Assembly: GCF_030272615.1 (NCBI RefSeq)
Contig: NC_081406.1
Location: forward strand, 259,149,386 to 259,213,385
Direction: 5' to 3'
Length of the DNA stretch: 64,000 bases
DNA from: Cryptomeria japonica
Taxonomy: Eukaryota; Streptophyta; Pinopsida; Cupressales; Cupressaceae
Under the pieces are notes generated by a model. That model was not told the origin of the DNA. It saw only the letters and a program-made list of their open reading frames with translations, and did not search any database. A program made the translations under genes and the position numbers. This document shows, piece after piece, positions 11,821-24,668 of this stretch. Numbering within the stretch: position 1 is the stretch's first letter; every line of letters starts with the position of its first letter.

Positions 11821-12358
11821 CCTGCGATATCAAGTTGTAGGAGGGAAATTCAAATTTGAATTGGGCGGGCTATGCCAAGGTGGCTTTCGATGGTCCCCAT
11901 TTTCTCCACCGCACTGGTCCGGCGATGACGTGTCCGACCACCGATAATTGTGTTACCGAAGGATTGCAGCTTCAACTTTTAATCATGAAATTGATAGACC
12001 ATAGCAAGTACAACACTTATTGCTATAACTAGAACTTAATATTTCTCCACAATAAAGTTCTTTGCAAGTTGGTAGATGAGTTAAGAGGTGTCCTTTCGCA
12101 TGCTTCTTGAAGATGGCGGACGCATGCCTTGGGAACCACCATAAAAGATAATTATTGCAACTTCCACCACACTTTGGCTAAATTTTTGTCGATCATTCTT
12201 ATCTCTCACTTTGGTTTTTCCCTCTGCATAACCATTTCTAATTCTACGTTGCTTACCAACTTCACTCTGAAGGAAGCTGTTATGGGTGGGGGGATGATTT
12301 AGTCCCAGTTGAGCCGGACATTATTGATGACAGCTTCGGCAATGACCCATGTGTTTAG

Positions 12359-13755
12359 ATGTATGCCAAGGAAGGGGGTATTATCCCATTCATGGAAGCC
12401 ATGACTGGGTTTGATGAAAACCTCTCCATGGAGTTTGTCAGTAGCTGGAATGACAGGAGAGTTGTTATGGGGGATATTTCATTTGAAATTAATGAAGACG
12501 TTGTTGCCCAGGCTATGGATCTTTCAATTGAGGGAAGGGAGTGGAAGAAAACCAGTAGGGTCACAGATGAGACCAATATGAACAAATTCTATAAAAAGGG
12601 TGAGGAGCCAATTAAGATGTGTGGGGGTTTCAAAAGAGAGTGCCTACCTTATCCATGGGACTAGGTGTGTAAAATTATTATGAAATACTTTACCCTTGAG
12701 GGAAAATATGGTGTTTTCTATTATTACCATTTCCCGTTGTTCAATCACTTTCACAACCATGATAGTATTTCCTTTCCATTCTTTTTACTGCATGCCTTAG
12801 AGTCTATTGTTAAAGAAGTTCATCATTGCATGAGTCAAGACATCAATTTCACCATCCTCCACCAAGGTTTGATGTTTCGGCTCTACAATTTCCACAGGGC
12901 CTTGTGTCCACATAAACCCATCTCTATTCAACCTGCTCCCTCCCTCCATGGCCTCCCTGCTGGTAGTAAAAAAGGTAATAAAAAACCTCAAAAAAGCCCA
13001 TTATGCCTTGTCAATCCCCTGACCATGCCCCTCTCATTTCCCCCAAAATTGGGGAGAAAAACAAAAGCAATCCTTCAACTGCTAAAGCTACCTCCAAGAA
13101 ACCCAGGAAAGAACCTAAGATCTTGTTAGTGGAGTTTGACACGGAGGACGGTGTGACCCCGTGGAGGTCCAACAAATTTGGTGGAAAACCCCATATGAAA
13201 CAAATTGTTGTGAGGAAGAACTATGTCAATGAGGGTGAGGGAGATTCTGAGAAGGCATATAGTGATAAGGTTGAGGATGATATGGAAGCCACGAAGGGCT
13301 TGGAGTCTTCCAAGCTGGATACCAATGCCCTTGACTTTGAGACTGTTAAGGATGATAATAAGAACACCTCCCCTTCTTCTGGCACTCGCCCCCCCCCCCC
13401 GCATAATCAGATCTCTGAGGAGGACGGGAGAAAGTCTGAGGGCGGTCAGATTGCTACTGAAGGTGGAGAGGAGGAGGTGGTGCATTGTGCGGGATGTAAT
13501 TCTATGCATTGTGCGGGATGTAATTCTATCTCTGAGGACCTGAATGGAGTCAAGAAGAAGCTGGACTATCTGGATTCCCATGTCAAAAAAATTGCGAAAT
13601 TTTCCATCAAAGTCATGCACTCCTTGACCACTTCAATGTGCCTGCTGCACCATGAAAAAGTGAATTAGGGTGGGCTAGAAGGTGACACCATGAAGGAACT
13701 GTTTGAATTCCTAGTTGAAGATTGGACCGAGCTTCTGCTCTCCCAACACATGGGA
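12359..13755 (+). pseudogene. Broken ORF of unknown family between the LINE RNase H and a LINE-like 3' tail
   Basis: Three consecutive frames (12359-12664, 12665-13129, 13003-13668) read as one protein broken by a stop and a frameshift. The N-terminal part (MTGFDENLSMEFVSSW, then VVMGDISFEINEDVVAQAM) looks like the fold of plant transposon-associated proteins in which a short helical block precedes 'G..I.I..E.V'. This is a weak resemblance. The middle is Lys/Pro-rich and acidic. The C-terminus is a probable coiled coil (LNGVKKKLDYLDSHVKKIA) followed by FSIKVMHSLTTSMCLL and a final LFEFLVEDW block near 13700. The GCGGGATGTAATTCTATG block around 13490-13530 is a short in-frame tandem duplication. 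A second copy of the C-terminal part is on the minus strand at 58140-58475. I do not recognise the function. Confidence 0.5.
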
Positions 13756-14175
13756 GTTGGAAAAAATGATTAATGGTAGATTCTTTCCTTTTTTGTTATA
13801 GTTTTAGTTTTAGTTTCAGGATCAATTGGATTCCTATTAAGTTTAATTTCTTTATTAGCCATATGAGTCTTGTCAAGACTCTTGCTACTTTCTTTAGTTT
13901 TTATAGTATGAACAATAGGCTTATCTCTAAGGATAGATGGTTTAAGGATAGTTTCCTTTTGATTATATGTTGTTTAAGTTGCTACATGGATGAGATTGTT
14001 ATCAATCTTGGGTTATTTTATAATTGCAGGTGGTTTTTGTTTTTGATGATTAAGATAGGGATTGGCTGACTGTCATTAGGCAGCTGTGTATGTGTCGGTT
14101 CTGCTCTCTCTGAGGCTTACTGTGTAATTCGGGTCAGCCCCCTTGTTTTGGCTACTTTATTATCAAAAACAATTA
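13756..14175 (+). mobile_element. LINE-like 3' untranslated region and tail
   Basis: A T/G-rich non-coding stretch ends in 'cttgttttggctactttattatcaaaaac'-type sequence near 14140-14171, where the AT-rich flank resumes. The same terminal string, with small changes, closes the minus-strand insert at 57833. That supports this being the true 3' end of a mobile unit that includes the preceding ORF. Confidence 0.5.
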
Positions 14176-17100
14176 AAATATTAGTTTTTAATGATTTACA
14201 AAAATAATCATTTTCTTCTTATTATTTATCAATTATTTAGAAACGAAAAATATATACAAAACATCTAAATCAACAAGTTTTCAATTCAAATCATAAATAT
14301 ATGAAAAATAATATAATGTTAATTTTCATAATAACATATACAACATAATATCATTACATTTAGTGCATCTTATTGAAACATTGAATATGCACATACACAA
14401 CCAATTATTTAATTATCAATTTTTTTTAATATAAGAATGAAATGAAACATCTTCCATCTATAAAACAATTTCCATAGTACCTCCATCTACCAACTCTACT
14501 ACTACATACCCCTTATTAGGTTATTAGGTGGGTAAGCGCGTGTACTTAGATGTGTAAGGAGGCACATTTTACAATAAAAGATCACAACCTAGAGTACCTT
14601 CGAGTTGAAGTGGAGTAAAAGTTCAAGTTTACTAGTGAACTTGATATTTCTTGCAAAATATGTTTTTCATTAGCATTTAACAATTTTTTTAATCAAATCA
14701 AAAGATATGGGTGGATGGCTAGAGTGAAAATCTAAATTATTCTTAGAATTTTCTAGTCTAAATAAATGAAATATATGATTATGTGTAATAGTTTGATATA
14801 TATGCATGTCAAATTATGTGTGTGTGTGTGTATGTTTATATTAATATATTGACAAATCCTTGTTGACACTAAAATATAGAAATTATAATAGAAGTAAATT
14901 GAAGTAAGAGGCTTCCTACAATCACATTAGTCATCCGTGTCAACAAAAACATCTCCTTTAATTTCGCTTAAATTTGAAAATTGTGACATTCAAAATTAAA
15001 ATCACAATGAAATTAAAACCTCCATAAATCTCGTTGTAATGGAGAGTTCACAAATTCATTTTTACTGCAACGGAATACAAAAAATAAAATCAAAGGCTTT
15101 TAACATTACATTGTTTCAATGTTTTAAAAATGGGAATCATGAATGGAATAATGTACTAATATTGTGTGAATTGTCAACTTTGAACAAGATATAAATGTTC
15201 TTGTGATAAATCATAGTTTCTTGGTGCCTAGATTCTCTGAAACTAATTACAGTTGTGCACGTCCATTTAGTGGTTTCTTTAAAACAAATGAATAGAGATA
15301 AACCTAGAGAACTCATCATGTTGAGATGCACAATAATGTTTCCATATTCATGGAACTCATATAATTGTTTGAAACAATCACATATAATCAAAACTTTCTT
15401 TCATATGAAGATATTTTCAATAGTGAAACCAATTGTAGCATTTCTCTACTACGTACACAACTAGATAGATGTACTTTCATCTGCTCAATCCTTTATCAAG
15501 GTATAGAAGACAAATCAATTAGCTTGGTTAGGAGTGTGAGCATTAATGGATAACATAATTTTTTAAACTTGACTTTAGTATATTTGAAATTTAAAGCTAT
15601 ATTATTTTGCTAAACTAGCCCTAAAAGTGTCTACTCTAATGTGTAGTCTTTTGGTTCTTCATTGCTTAGCTGCTAATTATTCATTTTTCCTATCCATCTT
15701 TGACATTTTTTGCATTGAACAAAATTGTAGCACTACCAATTATATAACTTTAATACCTTTAATAATTTTAATTAAACAAAAGAGTAGATACATCTAAGAA
15801 TGATTGAGAATGGTTGTGATGAACCTATTTAATTGAAACACAAATCAAATCAAATTTATTATTGGTTTTCTATTCTCAAATAACTCATAGGTAGTTTGGC
15901 TATAAAATGTTATTATATGCCCACAATGACCAGTAGCCATGAAACAAAAATTTCTTCAAAAATGTTAAAGTGCGAAAGGAATACTAGAAATGCAATGTTA
16001 CATTTCAAATCTTTGTGCAATATTCATATTGTAGATACAAATACTTCAAATCATTATCTGATACAATAAATGTATACCTTTCATAATAAAAAAAGTCACT
16101 TTAATATCATTTTTAGCCACATGGTTGTTTTTGTTATCACTCCCACATGTTCTAACAAGGCATCGGTGAAGCAGTCTTGTGGATTATCAAACCATGTTGA
16201 AAAAATAAAATTTTCTTATCCAACACCTCAATCTATTAATTAAAGTAAAAATATTTTATAGATTTTAGATAAATAATATTTTACTTTTATTTATTGCTTT
16301 TATAAAGGAAAAAATATTATAAAAGTATTTTTTGGTGTAAGTTAATAATCGGTTAAATAGTGGTAATGGAGAAAATGGGTCTTGGATGAATCATAAAGTT
16401 GGTGACGTCCTCCTCCCGTAAATGTGAATCATTGAGGTCATAATGGTATGATGAGGGTTTTAACCTTAGTGGCCATAACAACAACAACAACACTTAACCA
16501 ACACACTATCAGAGAAATTGATTAGGTGGGGCTTCATAAATTGATTTGTTATAAATTAAGGTATATAGGTTTTTATTTTATTGTTTTATAAATATTTAAA
16601 AATAAAAACTTCTCAAGAATTTGTATAATAAATATTTTAAAATGAAAAAATCTGTAAAACTTGTGTATTGTTGTTAAAGATTCCTATATTATATGTTTTG
16701 ATGTAGTTTGATTTCTTATTGTTTCAAGAATTACAAATTAGAATTTTACTTTTAGATAAAATTGTAGAAAGTAAGAATAGAAATGCTATTTTTTATTAAG
16801 ATACATTTAATGAATGTTTATGATTTCTACAATTTTGATTTAGATATATGTATATTTGATTAGTTAGAAAATAAGACTTTTATAGATTTCAGATAAATAA
16901 TGCTTTGCTTTATATTTATTATTCTTATAAAATAAGGAAAGAAGAATATTATAGAATTATTTTTTGGTGTAAGTTTGTAATGGGTTGAATAGTGGCAATG
17001 GAAAAAATGAGCCTTGGAGGAATCGTAAAGCTCTTCAACATCTTGAAGCATTATAAATAGTTTTTTCGCTAATTTGTTGTGCTTGATTCTTTTATGAAAG

Positions 17101-20100
17101 TTCTAAATTTTGCATTTATTATTTGCTACTACAACATGGTATCAACACATAAAATAACAAATTCCTTCTTGTTTTGTGATGAATTTAGGACTAATTCCTA
17201 TCAAAGAATTATTGTGAAGCCAAATGAACATTGTTGTTGTGTTCAAAATGATAGACAAATGAACAATTACCTTTCATTTCATTAAAAATAGACTCATTTT
17301 TTTTCATTTTTGACCCCATTACATTTTTTATATGACCATATGTCCTTATCTAGACAATTTTTTCAGTTTACAAAGCTTTTTTTTTTTAGCAAAATAGCAT
17401 TTTGCAATTCTAGGCAATATTTTTTGCAAGTGCATATTTAAGAAGGTTTTTGCATGTTTGGGCTTGTTTCTTGATCACTACGACTATCTAGTGCTTGGAG
17501 GATTTCATGTCAAACTTAAAACTTGAGTCAACACAATAAAGTGTTGTGTTTTATGTTTGAGGAAATCAAAGGAGTAGACAAGTTGGAGTGTCATAAGGAT
17601 TTTATCTAGACCTCATTCTTGGTACATGACTATTGAATCTTTCTTGAAGTTATGCAATACACTCTAAGGGAGGATAGCTAGCATACAACACTACCATCAA
17701 AGGTGCTAGAGAAGCATTGAAGTTTCTAAGGACTTTGCCTACTTTCAAGTAAAAGATCAACACTTTTGGATGGGACAAATATCATAATAAAAATTCACGA
17801 CCACTATAATTTTATAATGCCCCCTTGTTGGAGATTGATTAAACAGGCATAATATTTATAAATATTTCTAACAAATGCATCCACAAATCTAACTAGCATT
17901 TGCATTTTGCAGAAGGCAACCTTGCTTTACCATATTTCTATGGTTACTTTGATATCATGTATGGGAAGTCAACTTCAAAGGTAAAATAGCCATCTACTTA
18001 TGCTAATACACTAACATGTTTTGGTAATTACTAGTCTTAGAAAAAGTATAGTGTGGCATATTCATCAAATTGTGGCAAGATAATAAGGTTCTAAATGTGT
18101 ATAAATAGTTCCACATAACCTAAAAAATGTTATGGTCGGTATTCATATATGGTCTTCTCTGAGAGTTGTGATGTCATTCCATTCAAATATATTGTGCATT
18201 ATTCAAAGTGATGGATGAAGAGGGATAAAATCAAAATTTGTGAGCTACCTTAATGAGACCAAGAGTGCATGAGATAGAGGATTATGGTTGCAACTCAAAT
18301 TCATTTCACTTTGTATTGCCCTCCTCAAGATACATTTAGCAGATAGAAAGAAAAGTTAAAATAGTTTTAAAAACTTTGTGAGTTATGTATACTTTGGAAG
18401 TTCATTTGCAAATATGAAAGCTTATGGAATGCCTCACCTATTGGAACTTGTGAAAAAATGAGAAATTATAGATATTCATTTCAAAGCATTTTTTGGCTTA
18501 AAGGATAAATTCATGCCTCATCCGATTATGGTGAAGCATTGCATGATGATGAAAGATGCTATATTCAAAGTCTCATATGCAGAGTTTGATTATGTTCATA
18601 TTGACTTTGTTTTCCCACAAGAAAGAGCTTCTTACACATGTCGTGTCTTGGCTCTAGATAGTATGTTTCATCACCAATATTAGGAACACATTTTTATCTT
18701 GATTGGAGTTTCCTATCCCATCATGAGCCTTACCAATTTTCCTCATCCATTTTAAATCTTTAAAAGGGTAAAGAAAAGGAAAGAAAAAAACCATTAAATC
18801 TTTCAAAGTTTTCAAGAACCTTGGGAACCTCAATAAACTCCAACAAGATTTCTAATTCCCAAAGAATCCCTAACCTTCAATAGGTTAGAGAGTTATCAGA
18901 GAAGAGGAAAATCAAAAGGGTAAAAGAAGAAAGAAGACATCAATTTTTTTGGAGGTTCTAGCAACCTTGGGCATCTTCAACAAGGTTCTTGCTTCCCAAG
19001 GAACCCTCAACTTCTAATACAAGGAGAAATAATTCAAATATTTGATAAAGAGAAGGAATGAAAGAAATCTTTAAGATGTCAAGCATGTATTATGTAATGA
19101 ATCAAGTTATTGGTATCATATGGAAGCATCAGAGTGTTCATCTTGTATATCTTTCTTATGATTTTCTTAGATAATTAAGAGGAAAATCTCATGGAAATAT
19201 AAAAAAAAATTTGGATCCAATATTTATGTGGATTATAAATCAATTATGTACAAATACCATGCAATTATTTCCTTTCTAGTTCTAGAACTATTATTTGAAG
19301 ATACTTCATGTTGTTTCTATGTCTATGAGAGCTTCCCCAAAATGTATGAGAGAGAGAGAGAGAGAACATTTTCCAAGGCTAAAAAGTGGTTGGCAAGAAC
19401 CACTTTTTATTCACCCCCCAATACATTGGCATAAATTTGAAGAGAAGCTTGAAGGTATGGGATCTAATTTGACTTCTCTATTAGCTATTTCAAGAAGGTA
19501 AACACAATCGGTTCCAAAAGAAGAGAAAGAGATCAATTTGGTGTTTGGTATGTTTATTTTTCTATAGACCTATCTAAAAGGAAATTGAGGGAGAATTAAT
19601 GGATTTGAACCCAAAATTAGGCATTTCAACTAATTCTAGATTCTAAGTGACTAGACTACACTGTGTTAGAAATAACATTGATAATACTTGAATATGGTTT
19701 CAAAATGATTTAGGTTTGAAACACAGGGCTCCAAATATACTCTATCAAGCTAGTTCAATATAAAAAATCAAACAAGGTATGATTGACCATGCAACCACAT
19801 TTCATGTCTCAAAGAAAGCGAGCTTTATTTTTAAATGATAGATAAACTCATATTTAAATGCAGATTTGGAAGAGAAGTATTCTCACACATATGTGCATTT
19901 TTTCACCAATTAAACCTTTTCATCTTTTTGGGATAACAAGATATGGTTTTATACCAACCTATGTCATTTGATGGAGCTCAGATACTTTTAGCTATACAAA
20001 GTGCAAGATATCATTAAATGATGTGGGACCATTCTCACCTTCTTATTTGCTTAGAGCATCTAGAGTGCACACAATCATCATGATAGGGGGTAGAATTGAG

Positions 20101-20272
20101 GAAAAGGATAAGTTATCAAACCCGCATTACCTTAAATTATATTCTATCTAATACAATTTGAAAAAAGAACAAATCAAAACTATGAATAAACAACTAAAAC
20201 AAAGGAAAGATAAAATGATAGAAACCTTTTAAGTAATAGCAACAATGTTTCCCAAAAGACTAGCATAAACAT
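14176..20272. other. Long AT-rich spacer
   Basis: No supportable gene. Visible structures: a short TG run near 14820; a diverged direct repeat (16251-16410 and 16872-17040, listed separately); a second diverged pair at about 18819-18880 and 18962-19015 (AACCTTGGG...CTTCCCAA...CCCT); and an AG run near 19350. The stretch 17430-18740 has the base composition of decayed coding repeat sequence, but I could not assign it to a family. Confidence 0.5.
16251..17040 (+). repeat. Diverged direct repeat pair of about 160 bp
   Basis: Copy 1 (16251-16410) and copy 2 (16872-17040) share the order 'tttatagatttHagataaataat', 'ttttttggtgtaagtt', 'aatagtggHaatggaRaaaatg' and 'cttgga.gaatc.taaag'. The copies are about 620 bp apart in the same orientation and contain no coding. 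Possibly termini of a small decayed element. Confidence 0.55.
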
Positions 20273-20764
20273 TGCTGGTGTAAATAATTATTCATCATGG
20301 ATATTATTACACCTTACTTAAGTTTACTTAGGTACATGCATTTCATAGTAGTTTGGGTATGAGACACTTGGGTGTTTGTGCTACATTAGGATAGTGTGTG
20401 TAGGAGAATTTCCACCTTATATGGTGTTGATCTTGTTACTACTCTATCATATCCACTTATTGTGGAGTGATAATTTCACCTTCGGTGGGTGATCCACCTC
20501 ATGTGGAATATTGTATTGTTTCTCCTACCTACCACACCTATTTCCTACCTACCCTTGTTTCTTATTAAGCCACATGTCATGTTTGTGTGCTCACATATCC
20601 ATATAGCCTTGCCTATATAAGTAGGCTCATATTCATTGTATGTAATGATTGATGATTTAGTTGATCAATATTTTCATCTTGATAGAATACACTTTATTCC
20701 TATCATCTATTTTGTCTCTCTATTGTAATTTTAATTGAGTTCTTGATCTTGACAAAATCTCACA
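20273..20764 (+). repeat. 5' LTR of the gag-only Copia element
   Basis: It begins TGCTGGTGTAAATAATT and ends AAAATCTCACA directly before the primer-binding site. A TATA-like CTATATAAG lies near 20612. Colinear with 24669-25160. Confidence 0.9.
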
Positions 20765-20776
20765 TGGTATCAGAGC
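20765..20776 (+). other. Primer-binding site, initiator Met-tRNA type
   Basis: TGGTATCAGAGC directly abuts the LTR end. This is the standard Copia site complementary to the 3' end of initiator methionine tRNA. Confidence 0.92.
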
Positions 20777-22238
20777 CTAAAGGGCTTCTTTGATTTGTCT
20801 TAGAGAGGCATTTTTGGAGGCTTCAATTTTTGGATCTGGGGAGGTGCTATTTTTGGGGGCATCGTACATCGATTTGGACATCACGGTTAGGTCGGAGAGG
20901 CCATTTCCATAAATTTTGACTATAAAGTCGGTCTATTTTGGTGAGAAAATTTTTTTCATCAATTTTGCTATATTTGTCCGAATTTCAGAAATTTAAAAAA
21001 AAAAAAAAAAATTGCAGAAAAACTTACAAAAGTTTTTTCCAAAAATATATATTTTTGGGGGTCCCCCCCCCGTGACCCCCTGTACCACAGATTTAATTTG
21101 TTGCAAGGCCGTACAACTCCGTCAACTACCTGCAAACCCAACCGCCACCGTATCATTCACCGACAGCCCTCCCGATAGCTGCTTCGACGTCCGTCGTTGG
21201 CATCTGTATTTCCCAGCAACTCGTGTCGTGCTCTCCCGTCGGGTATCCTCTTCCACTTCTGTCATGCTCTGGTTTTCTTCCGGTCGCCGCTTCTATCGTT
21301 CTCCCATCGACTGCCTCTGTCGGCACCGCCACTCCATGCTCCAGCCACACCTCTTCGTGCCTCGCCATTCCGTGCTTCGGCCGCGTTGACAAATAGTAGC
21401 CACACATATTTTTTGAGCCCCTATGCCACATGGCAACATTCTATTCGATCATACATCCAATCACTATGTCACGTAGATGATGACATCATCATACAAATAG
21501 GCTTTGCAAAGGGCATGATGACCATTTTGACGGCTAGATGGGTGTCAAATTTAAGCCCGTCATTTGTTGATGCTTGTGCCACATCAGCAGTATTTGAAAT
21601 TTTTTGACTCCCTCTTCATTTGGCTTTTTGATTTTGTAGTCTGACTTTATGAGGCCGTATCTTGCTCATTTTGGCTCCTTTTTTGGTGAATTTGTTTTTT
21701 GAAATGGGCTAGAATTTCATGCTCTTTGCAATGGTGAAGGAATTTTATGATTATCATGGATGAATTTTTTAGAAATTATAGATCTTCATGATTGTACCTA
21801 TCTAATCCCCAATTTTGCAACTTCAAAGGCTTCGTTTGGGGTCATATGACCTCCTTTTCAGGTGCCATTTTTTTTTAAAGTACATAATTTTTTGTCTACT
21901 TTCATAATATGCTATTTGTTTGCAGTGATTTTGACTAGAAATTATACTTTCAACATTTGGTCATTTTTGGCCTATTTGGTACTTGTATTTTGCTTGGATC
22001 TCAATGTACATCACTACCAGTATTTGTTGAAGTCCCTTATATCTCATTTTGAGAAGTTGTAAATTGAAATTAGAATTCCACTTTGCCTTGTTTTACAAGT
22101 GGCCCATTGTATACGCACTAAGTATAAAATGCCAAATCACTATTTTGGGGGGGTTTCTTGATTGAGTGAATTTTTTGGGGGGGGGGGTGTCTTGTGTGAT
22201 TGTGCCCCTCTCTATCTTGTTTTTTTCATTTTGGTGCT
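20777..22238 (+). other. Long non-coding leader of the gag-only Copia element
   Basis: It contains a poly-A run followed by G and C homopolymer runs near 21000-21075, a CT/GC-richer block (21100-21400), and G-runs near 22150-22190. Open frames here are short and composition-driven. No host gene is recognised. Confidence 0.6.
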
Positions 22239-23270
22239 ATGGGTTCCCCTAAATTTCCACTTTTAACTCCTCACAATTATGCTTCATGGAAGATTAAGTC
22301 TTGGAGTAAACTAATGGAAAAATGACTCATTCATTATGTAAATGAAACTATTATAGCACAACTTGATCCTAATGCTCAACTTGAATGGCTCACTAAGAAT
22401 GCTATGGAACTTGGAACTCTTAGAAAGTATGTATCAGATGACCTCATTTTTCACATTGAGAAGTGTACAACAATTAAAGAGGCTTGGGATATTTTTGAGA
22501 AATTGTATGGTCAAGTTGATGAGATTAAGGACTTCAAGCTTGATAGTGAACTCACAACTTTGGATCCCAAGGATTTTGATACAATCCAGGATTATGTCAC
22601 AAAATCAATTGAGCTAAGAGCAAAGCTAAAGGATTGTGGCATTGACAAAAAGGATACTCAATTGGTTTACAACTTATTGGACAAGCTTCCTTCAGAGTAT
22701 GCAACGTTTGTATCTAGCTTTCACACCCATAGGTTAGCTCAAGGTTCCTCATACACTTCTCCCTCATTTGATTCATTCCCAGAGATGTTGATACTTAATC
22801 AATCTAAGTTGACCAAGATGGGGATTCTCAGATCTTCAAAGTCACAAGCTTTGGTGGCTTCTAAAGGGAATCAAAGCAATCAAGGAAAAGGCAAGAATCA
22901 AAAGCAACCTAAGTCTAAACCACAACAAGATGGAGCAAAATCATCCTCTCCACAACAAGGTGATTTCTCACCTAAGAGGAAATCATATAAGGACAATCTT
23001 TTTTGTGCATATTGCAAGAAGTTAGGACATGATGAACATCATTGTTACAAGAAGGATATTGATGAGTTGAAGAATCTTCTTGAGAAGAACAAAATCAACC
23101 TACCTTCTAGAATGTCTACATCAGCTTCTTCCAAGGATAAGGATAAAGGAAATGATCACTCTTTTGAGACAAATAAAGGAAAGGGACAAGCTCTTTGTGC
23201 TACTACAAGTCATGATTTAGGGATATGGCTTCTAGATTCAGGGGCTTCTCATCATATGGCATCTTCGTAG
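22239..23270 (+). CDS. Copia Gag and protease start (fossil)
   Basis: Recognisable parts in order: the Gag entry segment (PHNYASWKIK); the UBN2-type Gag core with TTIKEAWDIFEKLYGQVDE and LLDKLPSEYATFVSSF; a CCHC zinc knuckle, CAYCKKLGHDEHHC, near 23005; a Lys/Ser-rich spacer; and the aspartic protease active site WLLDSGASHHMASS at about 23225-23268. Gag would form the particle and the protease would mature it. The region is a fossil, broken by a few changes. Confidence 0.85.
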
Positions 23271-23273
23271 TCT

Positions 23274-24640
23274 ATGTTTTCTACATTTGAGCCTTGCCAC
23301 ATGCCGCAAATTTTGATGGGCAATCTTACATACATGGATGTGATTGGGAAAGGATCTATTACCATTGGGGATAGCTCCTTCAATGATGTGTTGTGTGTAC
23401 CCCACTTGACAAAAAATCTTCTTTCCATCTATCAAACCACACATGGGGCAACTAGGAAAACTGTGGAGTTCACACCTGATTCAGTTATCATTAGAGACTT
23501 GGAGAGAAGAGCTATCATTGTGACTGGGATGGTTGATCATGAATCTAGATTGTACTCCTTTTCACGTTTTGGTCCTATTGATGAGGTTAATTCTTCCTAT
23601 GTTGATGATTCGGATTTTGAGGAGAACTTTGGGTACTTGAACTTGGGGATTCTCACATGTGACCTCGTTCTTGAGCCTTCTATTTCATCTCCTCCTCTTG
23701 ATATCACACCACCTATTGTACTTGATGATGCAGCTAGTGTGATAGTTTTGCCTTCTTGTGATTCAATGCAGCAGGATATTTCATGTCTTTTAGCTTCAGT
23801 TTCATGGGATGCCTACTTGACAGACATTGCAGGTTTGTTTGTGGAGTCCTACATTGCAGTTTTGGAGACATCATTGATGACATTCATCTTCTCTTTGATG
23901 AAGATGATCCTTCTTTGATTGTTGTGAGGGAACACTCTGACCCTCTTGTGCATTCTCTACATGATCATTATTTCGAGGTTGACATGATTGTGGATACTTT
24001 CCTACAACAGTTGGAGGAGGTCTCTTTCTTCTTTGAGGAGACATGTGAGTCTTTGGGACTTGTTCTACTTTCTTCTCCACTAGATCTTGGAGTGCCTTTT
24101 TCAGCAGTGTGGAGCAGTTCATCAACTTTGGAGGGGGTACCTTTCAGCATCGACATGGGGACACTTGAGCAGTTTTCAAAGATTCTATTCATCATGAATA
24201 TTTTTCCCATGTCTTCCCTTCATGATTGGGGAGACTTCATGGATACACCTTTGGTTTTGTTTCTTCCTAAGGGGAGGAACTCAATTCGACATTTGTGGAG
24301 CAGTTTCTTTATTCATTATCGATCTTCTATCATTGGTGCAGATTCTACATTGAGGGGGGGGCTTCCTAGTCTCTCTCTCTTCTTCTCTCATATGGGGGGG
24401 ACTTTTTCATCACATGGGGTTTTGTTCCTCACATGCTTCTATGATAGTTCTCTTGTATATGGTTTTCATCTCTCTTTTTGGGGAGGGTTTTTTCCCATTG
24501 GGTTTTTCTCTCTTTCCCCGCTTTGTGAGAGATTTCATTGCATTGGTTTGTGTGCATTTGCATTTGTACATGGGTACCTAACATGGACTAGTAGCCGGGA
24601 CCCATCTTGCATTGCTTAGTTGCATTGTAGACTTAAGTGC
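23274..24640 (+). other. Post-protease segment lacking integrase and reverse transcriptase
   Basis: It begins with protease-like sequence (VIGKGSITIGDSSFNDVLCVPHLTKNLLS is the usual Copia motif; the key residues GKG, VLCVP and NLLS are visible). It then passes into Asp/Phe/Leu-rich reading frames with no integrase HHCC, no DDE core, no YVDD box and no RNase H. The last 300 bp are T/G-rich and resemble a 3' UTR. The spacing between protease and polypurine tract is far too short for a full Copia polyprotein. Confidence 0.7.
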
Positions 24641-24668
24641 ATTCCCCTAAGTTGCACTTAAGGGGGGG

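Noticed and set aside
21012-21607. Overlapping ORFs of 92-136 aa
   Set aside because: They fall in the C/T-rich leader of the gag-only Copia element and show no domain. Several frames are open at once because of base composition.
23871-24210. Minus-strand ORFs inside the gag-only Copia element
   Set aside because: They overlap the plus-strand frames, have no domains and are shadows of biased codon composition.
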